From contig NZ_JAJSLW010000015.1 of the NCBI RefSeq assembly GCF_021729145.1, positions 14,158 to 78,157 of the forward strand: DNA of 64,000 bases, written 5' to 3'. Shown here one piece after another: positions 55,688 to 64,000 of the stretch. The position numbers and the translations under genes are program-made. The notes below the pieces were generated by a model that was not told where the DNA came from, made no database searches, and saw only the letters and a list, made by a program, of their open reading frames with translations. This stretch comes from Membranihabitans maritimus (GTDB taxonomy: Bacteria; Bacteroidota; Bacteroidia; Chitinophagales; Saprospiraceae). Numbering within the stretch: the first letter of the stretch is position 1; every line of letters begins with the position of its first letter.

Positions 55688-57088
55688 ATGCAAAATAGGC
55701 TGGTAATTATCTTTTTTCTATTTGGTGCAGTTTTTATTTTTAGCGCTCAGTCCTGTACAGAAAGTTCGGGAAATCCTGGTGATAGAGGCAAAATGTATGG
55801 AGAAATAAATCCTGAAAACGCCTTGCAGCGTTATTTGCAGAATGATGATGAAACGTTTGAATGGGAATTGGAACAAACATTGGAAAAAGGGAATGCTCGG
55901 ATTTATCAAGTGAAATTATCGTCCCAGACCTGGAGGGGTATTATCTGGACACATTCTGTAAGTATTGTTGTTCCTGAGGAAGTTCAGGAGGATGGAGCAC
56001 TAATTTTTATATCCGGAGGGAAAAATAACGAAGCGACTATTCATCCGGACGGGGATGATGAAGTGTTGACCGCACTATTAGATATTGCTTCAAAAAACCA
56101 TGCTGTTACTTCATTAATCAGACAGGTTCCTAACCAACCTTTATTTGATGACCTAACGGAAGATGCATTAATTTCATTTACGCTGCATAATTACAAAAGG
56201 GATAATGATTTCAATTGGCCATTACTTTTTCCAATGGTAAAGAGTGTAGTCAAAGGAATGGATGTTGTTCAGGAATTTTGCAAATTAGAAGTTGATCAAG
56301 CAATTAATTCTTTTCTTTTGACCGGGTTTTCCAAAAGGGGATGGACTACCTGGTTGACTGGTGCCAAGGACGATAGAGTTAAAGCCATAGCCCCTGGGGT
56401 AATTGATATACTTAATATGCCGGTAAACGTTGATTATCAGGTAAAAACCTGGGGAGATTATAGTGTAGAAATTCAGGATTATGTCCGTTTGGGAATTGCT
56501 CAGGATATTAATTCACCAGGGGGCAGGGCATTGGCAACAATGATTGACCCCTATTCTTACCGCGATGATTTGTCCCAGCCGAAGCTAATTTTCATTGGTA
56601 CAAATGACCCCTATTGGCCCGTAGATGCGGTCAAGAACTATTTGACCCAGTTGCCGGGAAAAACGTATATCCATTATACTCCTAATGCGGGACATGACCT
56701 TAATGGGGGAGCTGAAGCCATCCCGGTTCTTAGCGAGTTTTTCAATGATATGCTGGAAGGACAGAAATCTCCTACTTTTGCATACGAATATGTCCCTTTG
56801 AAGGATGGCTTTAGTTGGTCTGTATCTTCTGAAGATCCCATTGAATTTATTGAACAATGGATCGCATATTCACCTGACAGGGACTTCAGGAACGAATTAT
56901 GGGAGGTGAACCGGACAGCTGTTGGGCATGACAATTCATTTGAAGCCAGTGTCAAAAGTCCGGAATCTGGGTATTTAGCAACTTATTGGAATGTTGGCTT
57001 TAAGGGAGACATTATTTCAGATTATCCACTCAGCAGCCGGATGTACGTAATGGGTGAGGATTCTCTTTATTTTAATTTAAATGAATAA
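55688..57088 (+). CDS. PqaA-like (PhoPQ-activated pathogenicity-related) hydrolase
   Basis: A ~466-residue exported alpha/beta hydrolase of the PqaA family. With start MQNRLVIIFFLF the signal ends in a lipobox-like SAQSC. The frame also opens at a GTG at 55628. The nucleophile elbow is TGFSKRGW (Ser at codon 56330-56332), the acid lies in FIGTNDPYWPVD and the His in PNAGHDLNGG. Family members are poorly characterised; a carbohydrate-esterase or peptidase activity is possible. In a PUL the natural guess is removal of ester groups from the glycan, but this is inference. It lies 112 bases after SusD2. Confidence 0.85.
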   Translation: MQNRLVIIFFLFGAVFIFSAQSCTESSGNPGDRGKMYGEINPENALQRYLQNDDETFEWELEQTLEKGNARIYQVKLSSQTWRGIIWTHSVSIVVPEEVQEDGALIFISGGKNNEATIHPDGDDEVLTALLDIASKNHAVTSLIRQVPNQPLFDDLTEDALISFTLHNYKRDNDFNWPLLFPMVKSVVKGMDVVQEFCKLEVDQAINSFLLTGFSKRGWTTWLTGAKDDRVKAIAPGVIDILNMPVNVDYQVKTWGDYSVEIQDYVRLGIAQDINSPGGRALATMIDPYSYRDDLSQPKLIFIGTNDPYWPVDAVKNYLTQLPGKTYIHYTPNAGHDLNGGAEAIPVLSEFFNDMLEGQKSPTFAYEYVPLKDGFSWSVSSEDPIEFIEQWIAYSPDRDFRNELWEVNRTAVGHDNSFEASVKSPESGYLATYWNVGFKGDIISDYPLSSRMYVMGEDSLYFNLNE

Positions 57089-57189
57089 TAGTCATAAATT
57101 CTTCCCAAACCTTTTTTGAATCAAGGTCAAAATTATTACTTTGTGCGGGCCTTTATCTTTTTTTTGAAATCAGTCAAATTATTGGTGAA

Positions 57190-59529
57190 TTGAAATTTTT
57201 ACAAACCAGCTTTTTTTTATTTGTACTCATTAATCTTTCTTTTGGGGCAGGTAATATTGAGATTAAAAGTATTTACATAGAACCGGGAATTGATCTCGGT
57301 CGGGATAGTATTGCCTGGAAATTCTTCAAGGAGGAATTAGGTAAGAGAGTGGGAAGTATTCCGGAATTGACAGGCATACCAGATTTTGATGAAGGACAAA
57401 TTGTTTTGATCCCCCGTAATTATTCTAATTGGCCTGAGGGAAAGGAGAAAAAGCTTAACGAATTTTCTCTACCGGATGGTCCGGAGTCTTACCGTGTTAT
57501 TACTATTAATAAACGGGTGTTTATCCAGGGGCGTGATTTCAGGGGGCTATTGTTTGGGATTGGCCATTTTCTAAGAACTGCTATATATGGCGAACAGCTT
57601 GGATGGAAACCATGTGATGTTAGTGTGAAACCTGATAAATCAATCCGGGGACACCAGATTGGTTACAGGAATACCGCCAATGCATTTGATGCCTGGACTC
57701 CTGAGCAGTACGAACAATATATACGGGATATGATTGTTTTCGGTGCAAATAGTATGGAGAATATTCCTTTTTCGGAAGATAGTCCTATTCATTTCACCCT
57801 TTCAAACTGGGAAATGAATTTGAGAGTAAGTGAAATTTGTGATAAATACAATATGGATTATTGGATTTGGTCGCCAATAACATTTGACCTAAATGACAAA
57901 GGGAAAGCAAACGATTATCTCAAAGAATGCGAAAGGTTTTACAGTGAAATATCCAGATTGGATGCTGTATTTGTTCCCGGGGGTGATCCGGGTAATAATC
58001 CACCGGAATTAGTGTTGCCAATGATGGAAAAAATGGCTGCATTGCTTCGTGAATACCATCCTGAATCTACAATGTGGTTATCACTTCAGGGGTTTACCGA
58101 TGAAGCCAGTAAATATGTCTATGATTATATGGAAGCTCAGGACCGAAAATGGATGGGTGGATTGGTTTCCGGACCAAGTAGCCCTCCTATGGAAGAAACA
58201 CGAAAGGCCTTACCTGACTCCTATCAGTTACGGCATTATCCCGATATTACCCATACGGTTCGATGTCAATATCCGAACCGTTGGTGGGATCCTGCGTTTA
58301 ATTTTGTATTGGGGCGTGAGCCAATCAATCCCCAACCGCTTCGCTACCATAATATTTATTTACATACTCAGCAATGGACGGATGGATTTATTACATATTC
58401 TGATGGAATTCACGATGATTTAAATAAAATGATCTGGTCACAATTGGGTGTTGATCCGACATTGGATATCCGGGTTATAGTTAAAGATTATGCCAACTAT
58501 TTCCTTGATTCCGAAGCTTCAGAGGAAATAGCTGACGCCCTGTTTGCATTGGAAAGGAACTGGGATGGTGCTATAAAATACAATGGTGCAATTGACGCCA
58601 CTTTGGAACGTTGGCAATCTATCAATGAAAGAAGGCAATTGGATAAGGTTTGGGAACATTGGCGATGGAAAATGTATCTTACCCGGGCGCTTCTGGATTC
58701 ATATGTGAGAGATCGTTTTATATATGAAGAGCAATTGGAAAATCAGGCCAATAAAGTGATGAGGGAAAGTAATGAATGGGGTGCTGCTAAAACAATGGAT
58801 TCAGTTCGGTTGATTTTGGCCAGAAGCAAGGAGCTTTTTGATAAAGATGTACGGAGAAACCGCATTTTTCATCTATCAGACGATTTATTTGAGGTTATTG
58901 GATTTCAGCCAAGTGTACCTCTTTACCGAGCTCGAAATCCGGAAAGAGGAGCTTATATTGATTTTATAGACCGTCCATTGAACAATAAGTGGTGGATAGA
59001 AAAGGAGTTTGAAAACATGGAAGGTTGGAACGAGGACCGAAAACAGGAAAGATTAAAGGAAATAGGTTTATGGGAAAATCCCGGGGAGGGAAGTTACTAT
59101 GACGATATTGGGAATGTGTATAAGAGCCCACACGTCGTAAAATTGAATGCGCCACAAAACGATTATTTATTTGAATTAAGTGATAACCCAGGATTTGACT
59201 GGTGGGATTCAGGGTATAATAAATCCCGACTTTCATGGATGATAAATATGAGGTGGCCACATGCTGTACAATATAATAACCTGGATCCGGAAGCTACCTA
59301 TAAGTTGGTATATACCGGTGTCGGAAGGTCATATATCCAGGCTGATGGTGTAGACCTTAGGGGAATAACAGAACCTAAAGTAACGGGGGAGAAGGTCACG
59401 CTTGAAATTCCGGCAAAAGTGACCCAAGATGGAAAATTGAAAATTACATGGAAAGGTATAGACGAGAGCCACCTCAATTGGAGACAACATTCAAGAGTGA
59501 ATGAATTGTGGCTAATTAAAAACAATTAA
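57190..59529 (+). CDS. GH67-like glycosidase, paralogue 2
   Basis: A 779-residue exported protein with a TTG start (signal peptide 1-19, ending LSFGAG). It shares block by block with the protein at 10394: GRDFRGLLFGIGHFLR, RGHQIGYR, FGANSMENIPF, LDAVFVPGGDPG, RHYPDITHTVRCQYP, GFITYSDGIHDDLNKMIW, NNKWWIEKEFENMEGW, GSYYDDIGN and a C-terminal sandwich. The SEG of paralogue 1 is SDG here, so the Glu of that stretch is not a conserved catalytic residue, while the following Asp pair is. It probably acts on uronic-acid-like or other glycans taken up by the SusCD2 system. The family assignment is by resemblance only. Confidence 0.72.
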   Translation: MKFLQTSFFLFVLINLSFGAGNIEIKSIYIEPGIDLGRDSIAWKFFKEELGKRVGSIPELTGIPDFDEGQIVLIPRNYSNWPEGKEKKLNEFSLPDGPESYRVITINKRVFIQGRDFRGLLFGIGHFLRTAIYGEQLGWKPCDVSVKPDKSIRGHQIGYRNTANAFDAWTPEQYEQYIRDMIVFGANSMENIPFSEDSPIHFTLSNWEMNLRVSEICDKYNMDYWIWSPITFDLNDKGKANDYLKECERFYSEISRLDAVFVPGGDPGNNPPELVLPMMEKMAALLREYHPESTMWLSLQGFTDEASKYVYDYMEAQDRKWMGGLVSGPSSPPMEETRKALPDSYQLRHYPDITHTVRCQYPNRWWDPAFNFVLGREPINPQPLRYHNIYLHTQQWTDGFITYSDGIHDDLNKMIWSQLGVDPTLDIRVIVKDYANYFLDSEASEEIADALFALERNWDGAIKYNGAIDATLERWQSINERRQLDKVWEHWRWKMYLTRALLDSYVRDRFIYEEQLENQANKVMRESNEWGAAKTMDSVRLILARSKELFDKDVRRNRIFHLSDDLFEVIGFQPSVPLYRARNPERGAYIDFIDRPLNNKWWIEKEFENMEGWNEDRKQERLKEIGLWENPGEGSYYDDIGNVYKSPHVVKLNAPQNDYLFELSDNPGFDWWDSGYNKSRLSWMINMRWPHAVQYNNLDPEATYKLVYTGVGRSYIQADGVDLRGITEPKVTGEKVTLEIPAKVTQDGKLKITWKGIDESHLNWRQHSRVNELWLIKNN

Positions 59530-59542
59530 ATTTCTTTATAAT

Positions 59543-61714
59543 ATGCGTGATTTAAAATGGTTATTATTTGTGTGTCTGGCAGTAGGTTTAAACACGGTTA
59601 GTGCACAAAGTTTTGTTGATGAAGAATATTTGCAACCTATTTCTATCAAGTATCCGTTGAAAGGATCTAATGAAGAAATGGAGTTGCAAAAGATTTTAAT
59701 AGATCGTGATGATAATGTTTATGCGCTTTCGGAAGAAGCTATGTATGTGATTTTAGATGGGCAATTGGTGAAAGATGACAGGTACTTACCATTACAGGGC
59801 ATGGTTCCGAAGGATTTGACGATACAAAGTGAAACGGGAAATTTGTATTATTTATTTGATGATCATTATTTGTCAAATGCCCATGCAGGTGTGCCTTATG
59901 GTGATTTTGACAGTGGAAAGTTTGAACAAATTGCTGTAAGTAGTTCCGGTAAAGTTCTCGTAACCGGAGGACATGAATTTCAATTATTTTCGGAAGAATT
60001 TGCTACTTCCGGGCGTGAGCCCGATGCAATACTCGAGGTGAAAGCACATGGTGATGACTTTTTTATACGTACGGAGTTTGGTATTTCTAAATATGAGGAC
60101 GGAAGGTTTACTCCGGTCGTAAGCAAAGGTGGTATCCTTAGTTGGGAATTTGGTGAAAACCAGCTATTTGTATCCACCCATGAAGGTATATTTTCTGTTT
60201 CTACTGATAATTGGAAAGAAACAATGGGAGCGGTCTCCAGATTGCCGGTTTTGGAAGTTACATGTATGGATTTTTCCAACGGTAAATTGTGGGCGGGCAC
60301 GGAGATTGGTGCATTTTCTACTTCTGACTTTGAGAAATTCAATTATTTTCAATCAGGACGCTGGCTGCTCCAGGACGGGGTGATAGATATAGCTATTGAC
60401 TCGAAAGGAAATACTTATGCTTTGACAGAGGGAGGTATTTCTGAAATCAAGTATAAATCTATGACGCTCGGAAAGAAGGCGGAATATTTCCATGACAAAG
60501 TACGAAAACGGCATCTGCGGTTGGGATTGATAGGTGAAACCAGGTTGAGAAAAAGGGGAGATTTGACTACAGCAGAATTAATCGATACGGATAACGATGG
60601 TTTGTGGACTTGTTTTTATCTTGGAAGTGAAGTATTTAAATATGCTACAACCGGAGATCCCCAGGCAAAGAAAAATGCACTGGAATCCTTTGAGTCATTC
60701 GAGCGTCTTATATCAATCAATCAATTAGATGGATTTCCATCAAGAACTTTTGCACGTAAAGGTTTTAAGGTCTCTGACCATGAGAGGTGGAGGGATAGTC
60801 CACAAGACGGGTGGGAATGGAAAGGTCATACCAGTAGTGATGAATTTGTAGCCTACCTGTGGGTGGCGGGTATTTTACACAGACACCTCGATTTGACGAA
60901 AGAAGAGGAAGAACGAGTAACTATTTTTATAGATGATATTATGACCCACATTATCGAAAATGACTATTATTTTGTTGATGTGGATGGAGAACCTACCCTG
61001 TGGGGAAGATGGAATCCAGAATATCTAAATATGTATCCGGAAACAGTAGTTGATAGGAAATTGGGTAGTATAACTCTTACGGCGGGATTACAATTGGCCT
61101 ATGAATTAACCGGGAAGGAAATTTATAAAGAAGAGGCCTTCCGTTTGTTCGAGGACCATGGTTATCTGGATAATATCAAGATCCCATATGATAAAATCGA
61201 TTATACACCGGATGTCATATACCAGGGGCACAATATGGGAATGGGTGGATGGAATCATTCCGATGATGAAATGTCTTTTCTTACCTATTGGGTTTTATAC
61301 CATTATGCATTTAATGAAGATTTGAAATCAATTTACAGTGATGTAATCGACGACCACTTTGAAATTGAAAAACCCGAGCGAAATTCTCTTTGGAGTTTGA
61401 TTACCTATGGAACTACCGGGAAGATTGATTTACCCTCTGTTAAATGGCATTTGAGGGAATTTCAAATGGATATGATACGCTGGAATTCGAAAAATTCACA
61501 TCGTAAAGATCTTGATTTTTTAGAGCCGAATTTCAGAGAACAATCAATTAAAGAGGTTTTGTCTCCGGCTGAGCGAAAGACAATGCGATATAATGGTAAT
61601 CCTTTCGATCTCGATGGGGGAAGTAATGGAAAGAGAGAATTGGCTGGAGACGAATATTTATTACCTTACTGGATGGGAAGATATTTAGATGTTATTATTC
61701 CTGAAAAGAATTAA
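59543..61714 (+). CDS. Unrecognised exported protein: beta-propeller plus alpha/alpha-toroid-like domain
   Basis: A 723-residue protein with a signal peptide (1-21, ending TVSAQ). Residues about 30-310 consist of repeated short beta-blades (KILIDRDDNVYALSEEAMYVILDG, FGENQLFVSTHEGIFSVS, FSNGKLWAGTEIGAFSTSD) like a propeller. Residues about 320-723 are helical (DTDNDGLWTCFYLGSEVFKYATTGDPQAKKNALESF, FVAYLWVAGILHRHLDLTKEEEERV, SITLTAGLQLAYELTGKEIYKEEAFRLF), the pattern of alpha/alpha toroid glycosidases or lyases. I cannot name a family or catalytic residues. It lies 13 bases after the GH67-like gene and 11 before an acyltransferase gene, so it is part of the PUL enzyme set. Confidence 0.7.
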   Translation: MRDLKWLLFVCLAVGLNTVSAQSFVDEEYLQPISIKYPLKGSNEEMELQKILIDRDDNVYALSEEAMYVILDGQLVKDDRYLPLQGMVPKDLTIQSETGNLYYLFDDHYLSNAHAGVPYGDFDSGKFEQIAVSSSGKVLVTGGHEFQLFSEEFATSGREPDAILEVKAHGDDFFIRTEFGISKYEDGRFTPVVSKGGILSWEFGENQLFVSTHEGIFSVSTDNWKETMGAVSRLPVLEVTCMDFSNGKLWAGTEIGAFSTSDFEKFNYFQSGRWLLQDGVIDIAIDSKGNTYALTEGGISEIKYKSMTLGKKAEYFHDKVRKRHLRLGLIGETRLRKRGDLTTAELIDTDNDGLWTCFYLGSEVFKYATTGDPQAKKNALESFESFERLISINQLDGFPSRTFARKGFKVSDHERWRDSPQDGWEWKGHTSSDEFVAYLWVAGILHRHLDLTKEEEERVTIFIDDIMTHIIENDYYFVDVDGEPTLWGRWNPEYLNMYPETVVDRKLGSITLTAGLQLAYELTGKEIYKEEAFRLFEDHGYLDNIKIPYDKIDYTPDVIYQGHNMGMGGWNHSDDEMSFLTYWVLYHYAFNEDLKSIYSDVIDDHFEIEKPERNSLWSLITYGTTGKIDLPSVKWHLREFQMDMIRWNSKNSHRKDLDFLEPNFREQSIKEVLSPAERKTMRYNGNPFDLDGGSNGKRELAGDEYLLPYWMGRYLDVIIPEKN

Positions 61715-61725
61715 ACCAATACATT

Positions 61726-62823
61726 ATGTCACAAACTTCAAAAAGGCTGATATCCCTCGATTTTTTTAGAGGATTAACTATTGCGGGAATGATAATAGTT
61801 AATACTCCAGGATCCTGGGATTTTGTTTATCATCCATTACATCATGCAGAGTGGAATGGAATAACGCCTACTGATTTTGTATTTCCGTTTTTTGTATTTA
61901 TTGTAGGTGTTTCAATTGTGCTGGCCTATACCAAACAATTGTCAAAAGGAAGGGAGCCGAAGGAAATGGTCCCTAAAATTTTCAAGCGGTCCATTATCAT
62001 ATTCGCATTAGGTGTATTTTTAAATTTATTCCCCGAATTTGATTTTGCTAATGTTCGTATCCCCGGTGTGTTGCAGCGGATATCAATTGTATTTTTAGTT
62101 TGTGCCCTATTATTCCTTTTTACATCGAAGCGAACCCATTGGATTGTGGGAATAGTTTCTCTTATATTTTATTGGTTGGTAATGGTATTGATACCTCATC
62201 CGGATTATGGAGAGGTATTGCTCGAACCGGGCAAGAACATAGCTGCATGGATCGACAGTAAACTTGTTCCCGGAAGTATGTACCAGGGTACCTGGGATCC
62301 GGAAGGCATCTTAAGTACTATTCCTGCGATAGTAAGTGGTATAACCGGTATGTTGGCCGGACACCTTATTGTAAGTGACCGTACAGATGATCGAAAGGTG
62401 ATATGGCTAATGACAGGTGGTTTTGTGGCATTTACCCTTGGCTCAATATGGAATTGGTTTTTTCCTATTAACAAGAATTTGTGGACAAGTTCCTATGTTT
62501 TATATACATCAGGATTGGCTTCATTAGCCCTGGGTATATCCTACTTCTGGATCGATACACTTAATCAAAAAAAAGGGACTTTCCCTGGCGTTGTTTTTGG
62601 TTCAAATGCTATTACTGCATATGTTATTTCAGGAGTGCTTCCGATTTTAACACATTCAACAATGTTTGGGGAAGAAAGCATACGTTCATTGTTTATGAGT
62701 GGAGGAACAGGGTTGGGCTTAGGCCCGTATTTTGTATCTTTCCTATGGGCATTATTGTTTTGTTTTCTTTGTTATATCCCCGTTTATTATTTGTATAAAA
62801 ATAAGATATTCATAAAGGTGTAA
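61726..62823 (+). CDS. HGSNAT/NagX-like membrane acyltransferase
   Basis: A 365-residue multi-pass inner-membrane protein (about ten hydrophobic helices) of the heparan-alpha-glucosaminide N-acetyltransferase-like family (DUF5009/DUF1624 type). The start SLDFFRGLTIAGMIIVNTPGSW and HHAEWNGITPTDFVFPFFVFIVG are family hallmarks; H40 matches the active-site His of human HGSNAT by position before WNG. Relatives move acetyl groups from cytoplasmic acetyl-CoA to amino sugars on the other side of the membrane. In a PUL it may acetylate glucosamine-type residues or released sugars so that periplasmic enzymes can act. Substrate inference only. Confidence 0.87.
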   Translation: MSQTSKRLISLDFFRGLTIAGMIIVNTPGSWDFVYHPLHHAEWNGITPTDFVFPFFVFIVGVSIVLAYTKQLSKGREPKEMVPKIFKRSIIIFALGVFLNLFPEFDFANVRIPGVLQRISIVFLVCALLFLFTSKRTHWIVGIVSLIFYWLVMVLIPHPDYGEVLLEPGKNIAAWIDSKLVPGSMYQGTWDPEGILSTIPAIVSGITGMLAGHLIVSDRTDDRKVIWLMTGGFVAFTLGSIWNWFFPINKNLWTSSYVLYTSGLASLALGISYFWIDTLNQKKGTFPGVVFGSNAITAYVISGVLPILTHSTMFGEESIRSLFMSGGTGLGLGPYFVSFLWALLFCFLCYIPVYYLYKNKIFIKV

Positions 62824-62865
62824 AAATTGTAAGTTTACATACTTTTATCACCAAAAAATTGTAAA

Positions 62866-64000
62866 ATGAAATCGCTGTTGTTATTTAAAGTAATACTATT
62901 TAGTCTTTGTTCCTTTTTATGTTTCAATTCATCGAATGCCCAACAAACGGATAGCCGTGCTGAAAAGCCAAAATTAATTGTCGGAGTAGTTGTTGATCAA
63001 ATGAGGTGGGATTTTTTATACCGTTATCAGGACCGTTATACTGAAGGTGGATTCAAAAGAATGTTGCGAGAAGGATTTACCTGTGAAAACACTCATATTG
63101 ATTATGCACCCACTGTGACGGCGTGTGGCCATACTTGTGTATATACGGGAAGTGTTCCATCTGTGCATGGAATAGCCGGTAATAATTGGTATGATAAAGC
63201 TTTGGGAAGAGATGTATATTGCGCAGAAGATACGGTAGCCCAAACTTTGGGTGTACCACATTCGGGTTATTCAAGATCCCCGGTTAACTTATTAACGACT
63301 ACCATTGGCGATGAACTAAAGTTAGCCAATAATTTTAGAAGTAAAGTTGTAGGTGTTTCATTTAAAGACCGTGGTGCTATTTTCCCTTCCGGTCACTTAT
63401 CGGATGGAGCTTATTGGTTCGATAATGAATCGGGAAATTTTGTATCCAGTACATATTATTTCGATGATCTACCGGAATGGGTTAAAGAATTTAATGCGCA
63501 AAAGTTACCGGAAAAATACCTTAGTCAAACATGGGAGACATTATACCCTATTGATACTTATAAACAAAGTACTGAAGATAACAAAGATTATGAGAACCGT
63601 TTAGGTGGTAAGGAAACTCCGACTTTTCCCTATGATCTGGAGACTTTAAAAGGGGATGAGTATGGTTTATTGAAAAATACACCTTTTGGAAATACTATAA
63701 CATTTGACATAGCCAGGGCTGCAATAGAAGCTGAAAATCTTGGAGGCGGTGAATTTACAGATATGCTGACTATAAGTTTTTCTACTCCCGATGGTTTGGG
63801 TCATACAGTAGGCCCTAATGCTATTGAAATAGAAGATACATATTTAAGGATGGATAAAGAATTTGAAGCTTTTTTTGAATACTTGGATGAAAAGTATGGT
63901 AGGGACGGGTATCTATTTTTTATAACGGCTGATCACGGAGTTTCTCAATCGCCAGGATTTTTGAAAGAAAAAGGACTGCCTACTGGCGTATACGGAAGTG
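62866..64000 (+). CDS. PafA-like alkaline phosphatase, 3' end outside window
   Basis: The frame runs open to the window end; 378 residues are visible. Signal peptide 1-25 (ends SSNAQ). The alkaline-phosphatase superfamily core is present: metal ligand D44 (VVVDQMR), nucleophile T85 in PTVTACGHT, N106 (HGIAGN), the K-x-R pair K167/R169 (SFKDRGAIF) and later ligands in STPDGLGHTVG and FITADHGVS. This set matches PafA of Elizabethkingia, a Ca-independent phosphate-monoester hydrolase. It lies 42 bases after the acyltransferase gene and is probably the last or near-last gene of the PUL. It would remove phosphate from sugars or phospho-esters in the periplasm. Confidence 0.88.
   Translation, partial: MKSLLLFKVILFSLCSFLCFNSSNAQQTDSRAEKPKLIVGVVVDQMRWDFLYRYQDRYTEGGFKRMLREGFTCENTHIDYAPTVTACGHTCVYTGSVPSVHGIAGNNWYDKALGRDVYCAEDTVAQTLGVPHSGYSRSPVNLLTTTIGDELKLANNFRSKVVGVSFKDRGAIFPSGHLSDGAYWFDNESGNFVSSTYYFDDLPEWVKEFNAQKLPEKYLSQTWETLYPIDTYKQSTEDNKDYENRLGGKETPTFPYDLETLKGDEYGLLKNTPFGNTITFDIARAAIEAENLGGGEFTDMLTISFSTPDGLGHTVGPNAIEIEDTYLRMDKEFEAFFEYLDEKYGRDGYLFFITADHGVSQSPGFLKEKGLPTGVYGS

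Overview
The window reads as one contiguous piece of an AT-rich Bacteroidota chromosome, probably a marine, polysaccharide-degrading lineage (Saprospiria, Cytophagia or Flavobacteriia type; the exact class cannot be fixed by eye). The evidence is two SusC/SusD pairs, a giant surface protein with a type IX secretion (T9SS) C-terminal sorting domain, DUF4837 and PSP1/RicT genes, TAnnTTTG-type -7 boxes, and almost no Shine-Dalgarno signals. I found no rRNA, no convincing tRNA, no insertion sequence, no CRISPR array and no phage.

Layout. 1-5148 is the 3' part of a very long repeat-rich secreted protein, cut by the window edge. 5212-9543 holds a divergent LuxR-type response regulator and a large beta-propeller sensor histidine kinase. 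9550-18226 is a carbohydrate/ester island: an unknown exported protein, a GH67-like glycosidase, an HpcH/HpaI aldolase, an S1 sulfatase with C-terminal helical repeats, a phosphotriesterase-like hydrolase and a glycerophosphodiesterase. 18235-25466 is mostly housekeeping: MiaE-type tRNA hydroxylase, GT2 glycosyltransferase, DUF4168 protein, lpdA, ricT, holB and queD. 25538-30970 is a photoprotection-type cluster: photolyase-related protein, flavin reductase, SDR/DUF2867 protein, HEAT-repeat protein and SRPBCC protein. 31578-37520 is a compact minus-strand run: nucleoside deaminase, DUF4837 lipoprotein, MoxR ATPase, D-Ala-D-Ala dipeptidase, ligA and a PlsC-type acyltransferase. 38047-39508 is an ECF sigma factor with a one-pass membrane protein and a small periplasmic protein. 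A TPR protein (39910) and a small exported protein (41903) follow.

42463-64000 is a polysaccharide utilisation locus (PUL). It starts with an AraC regulator (minus strand), then SusC1-SusD1 closed by a strong terminator. A second, longer unit follows: a PKD lipoprotein, SusC2-SusD2, a PqaA-like hydrolase, a second GH67-like protein, an unrecognised propeller-plus-helical protein, a HGSNAT-like membrane acyltransferase and a PafA-like phosphatase cut by the window end. Gaps in the second unit are short (about 10-110 bases), so it probably forms one or a few transcripts. A 20-base motif recurs upstream of both SusCD units and near the AraC promoter, which suggests shared control.

The most interesting material is (a) the PUL's unusual enzyme set around an unrecognised 723-residue protein, (b) the pair of GH67-like paralogues in two separate loci, (c) the shared upstream motif, (d) near-identical tandem repeats in the giant T9SS protein, and (e) an orphan structured element with a minus-strand terminator near 20.9 kb. 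I did not see a clearly new defence or mobile system.
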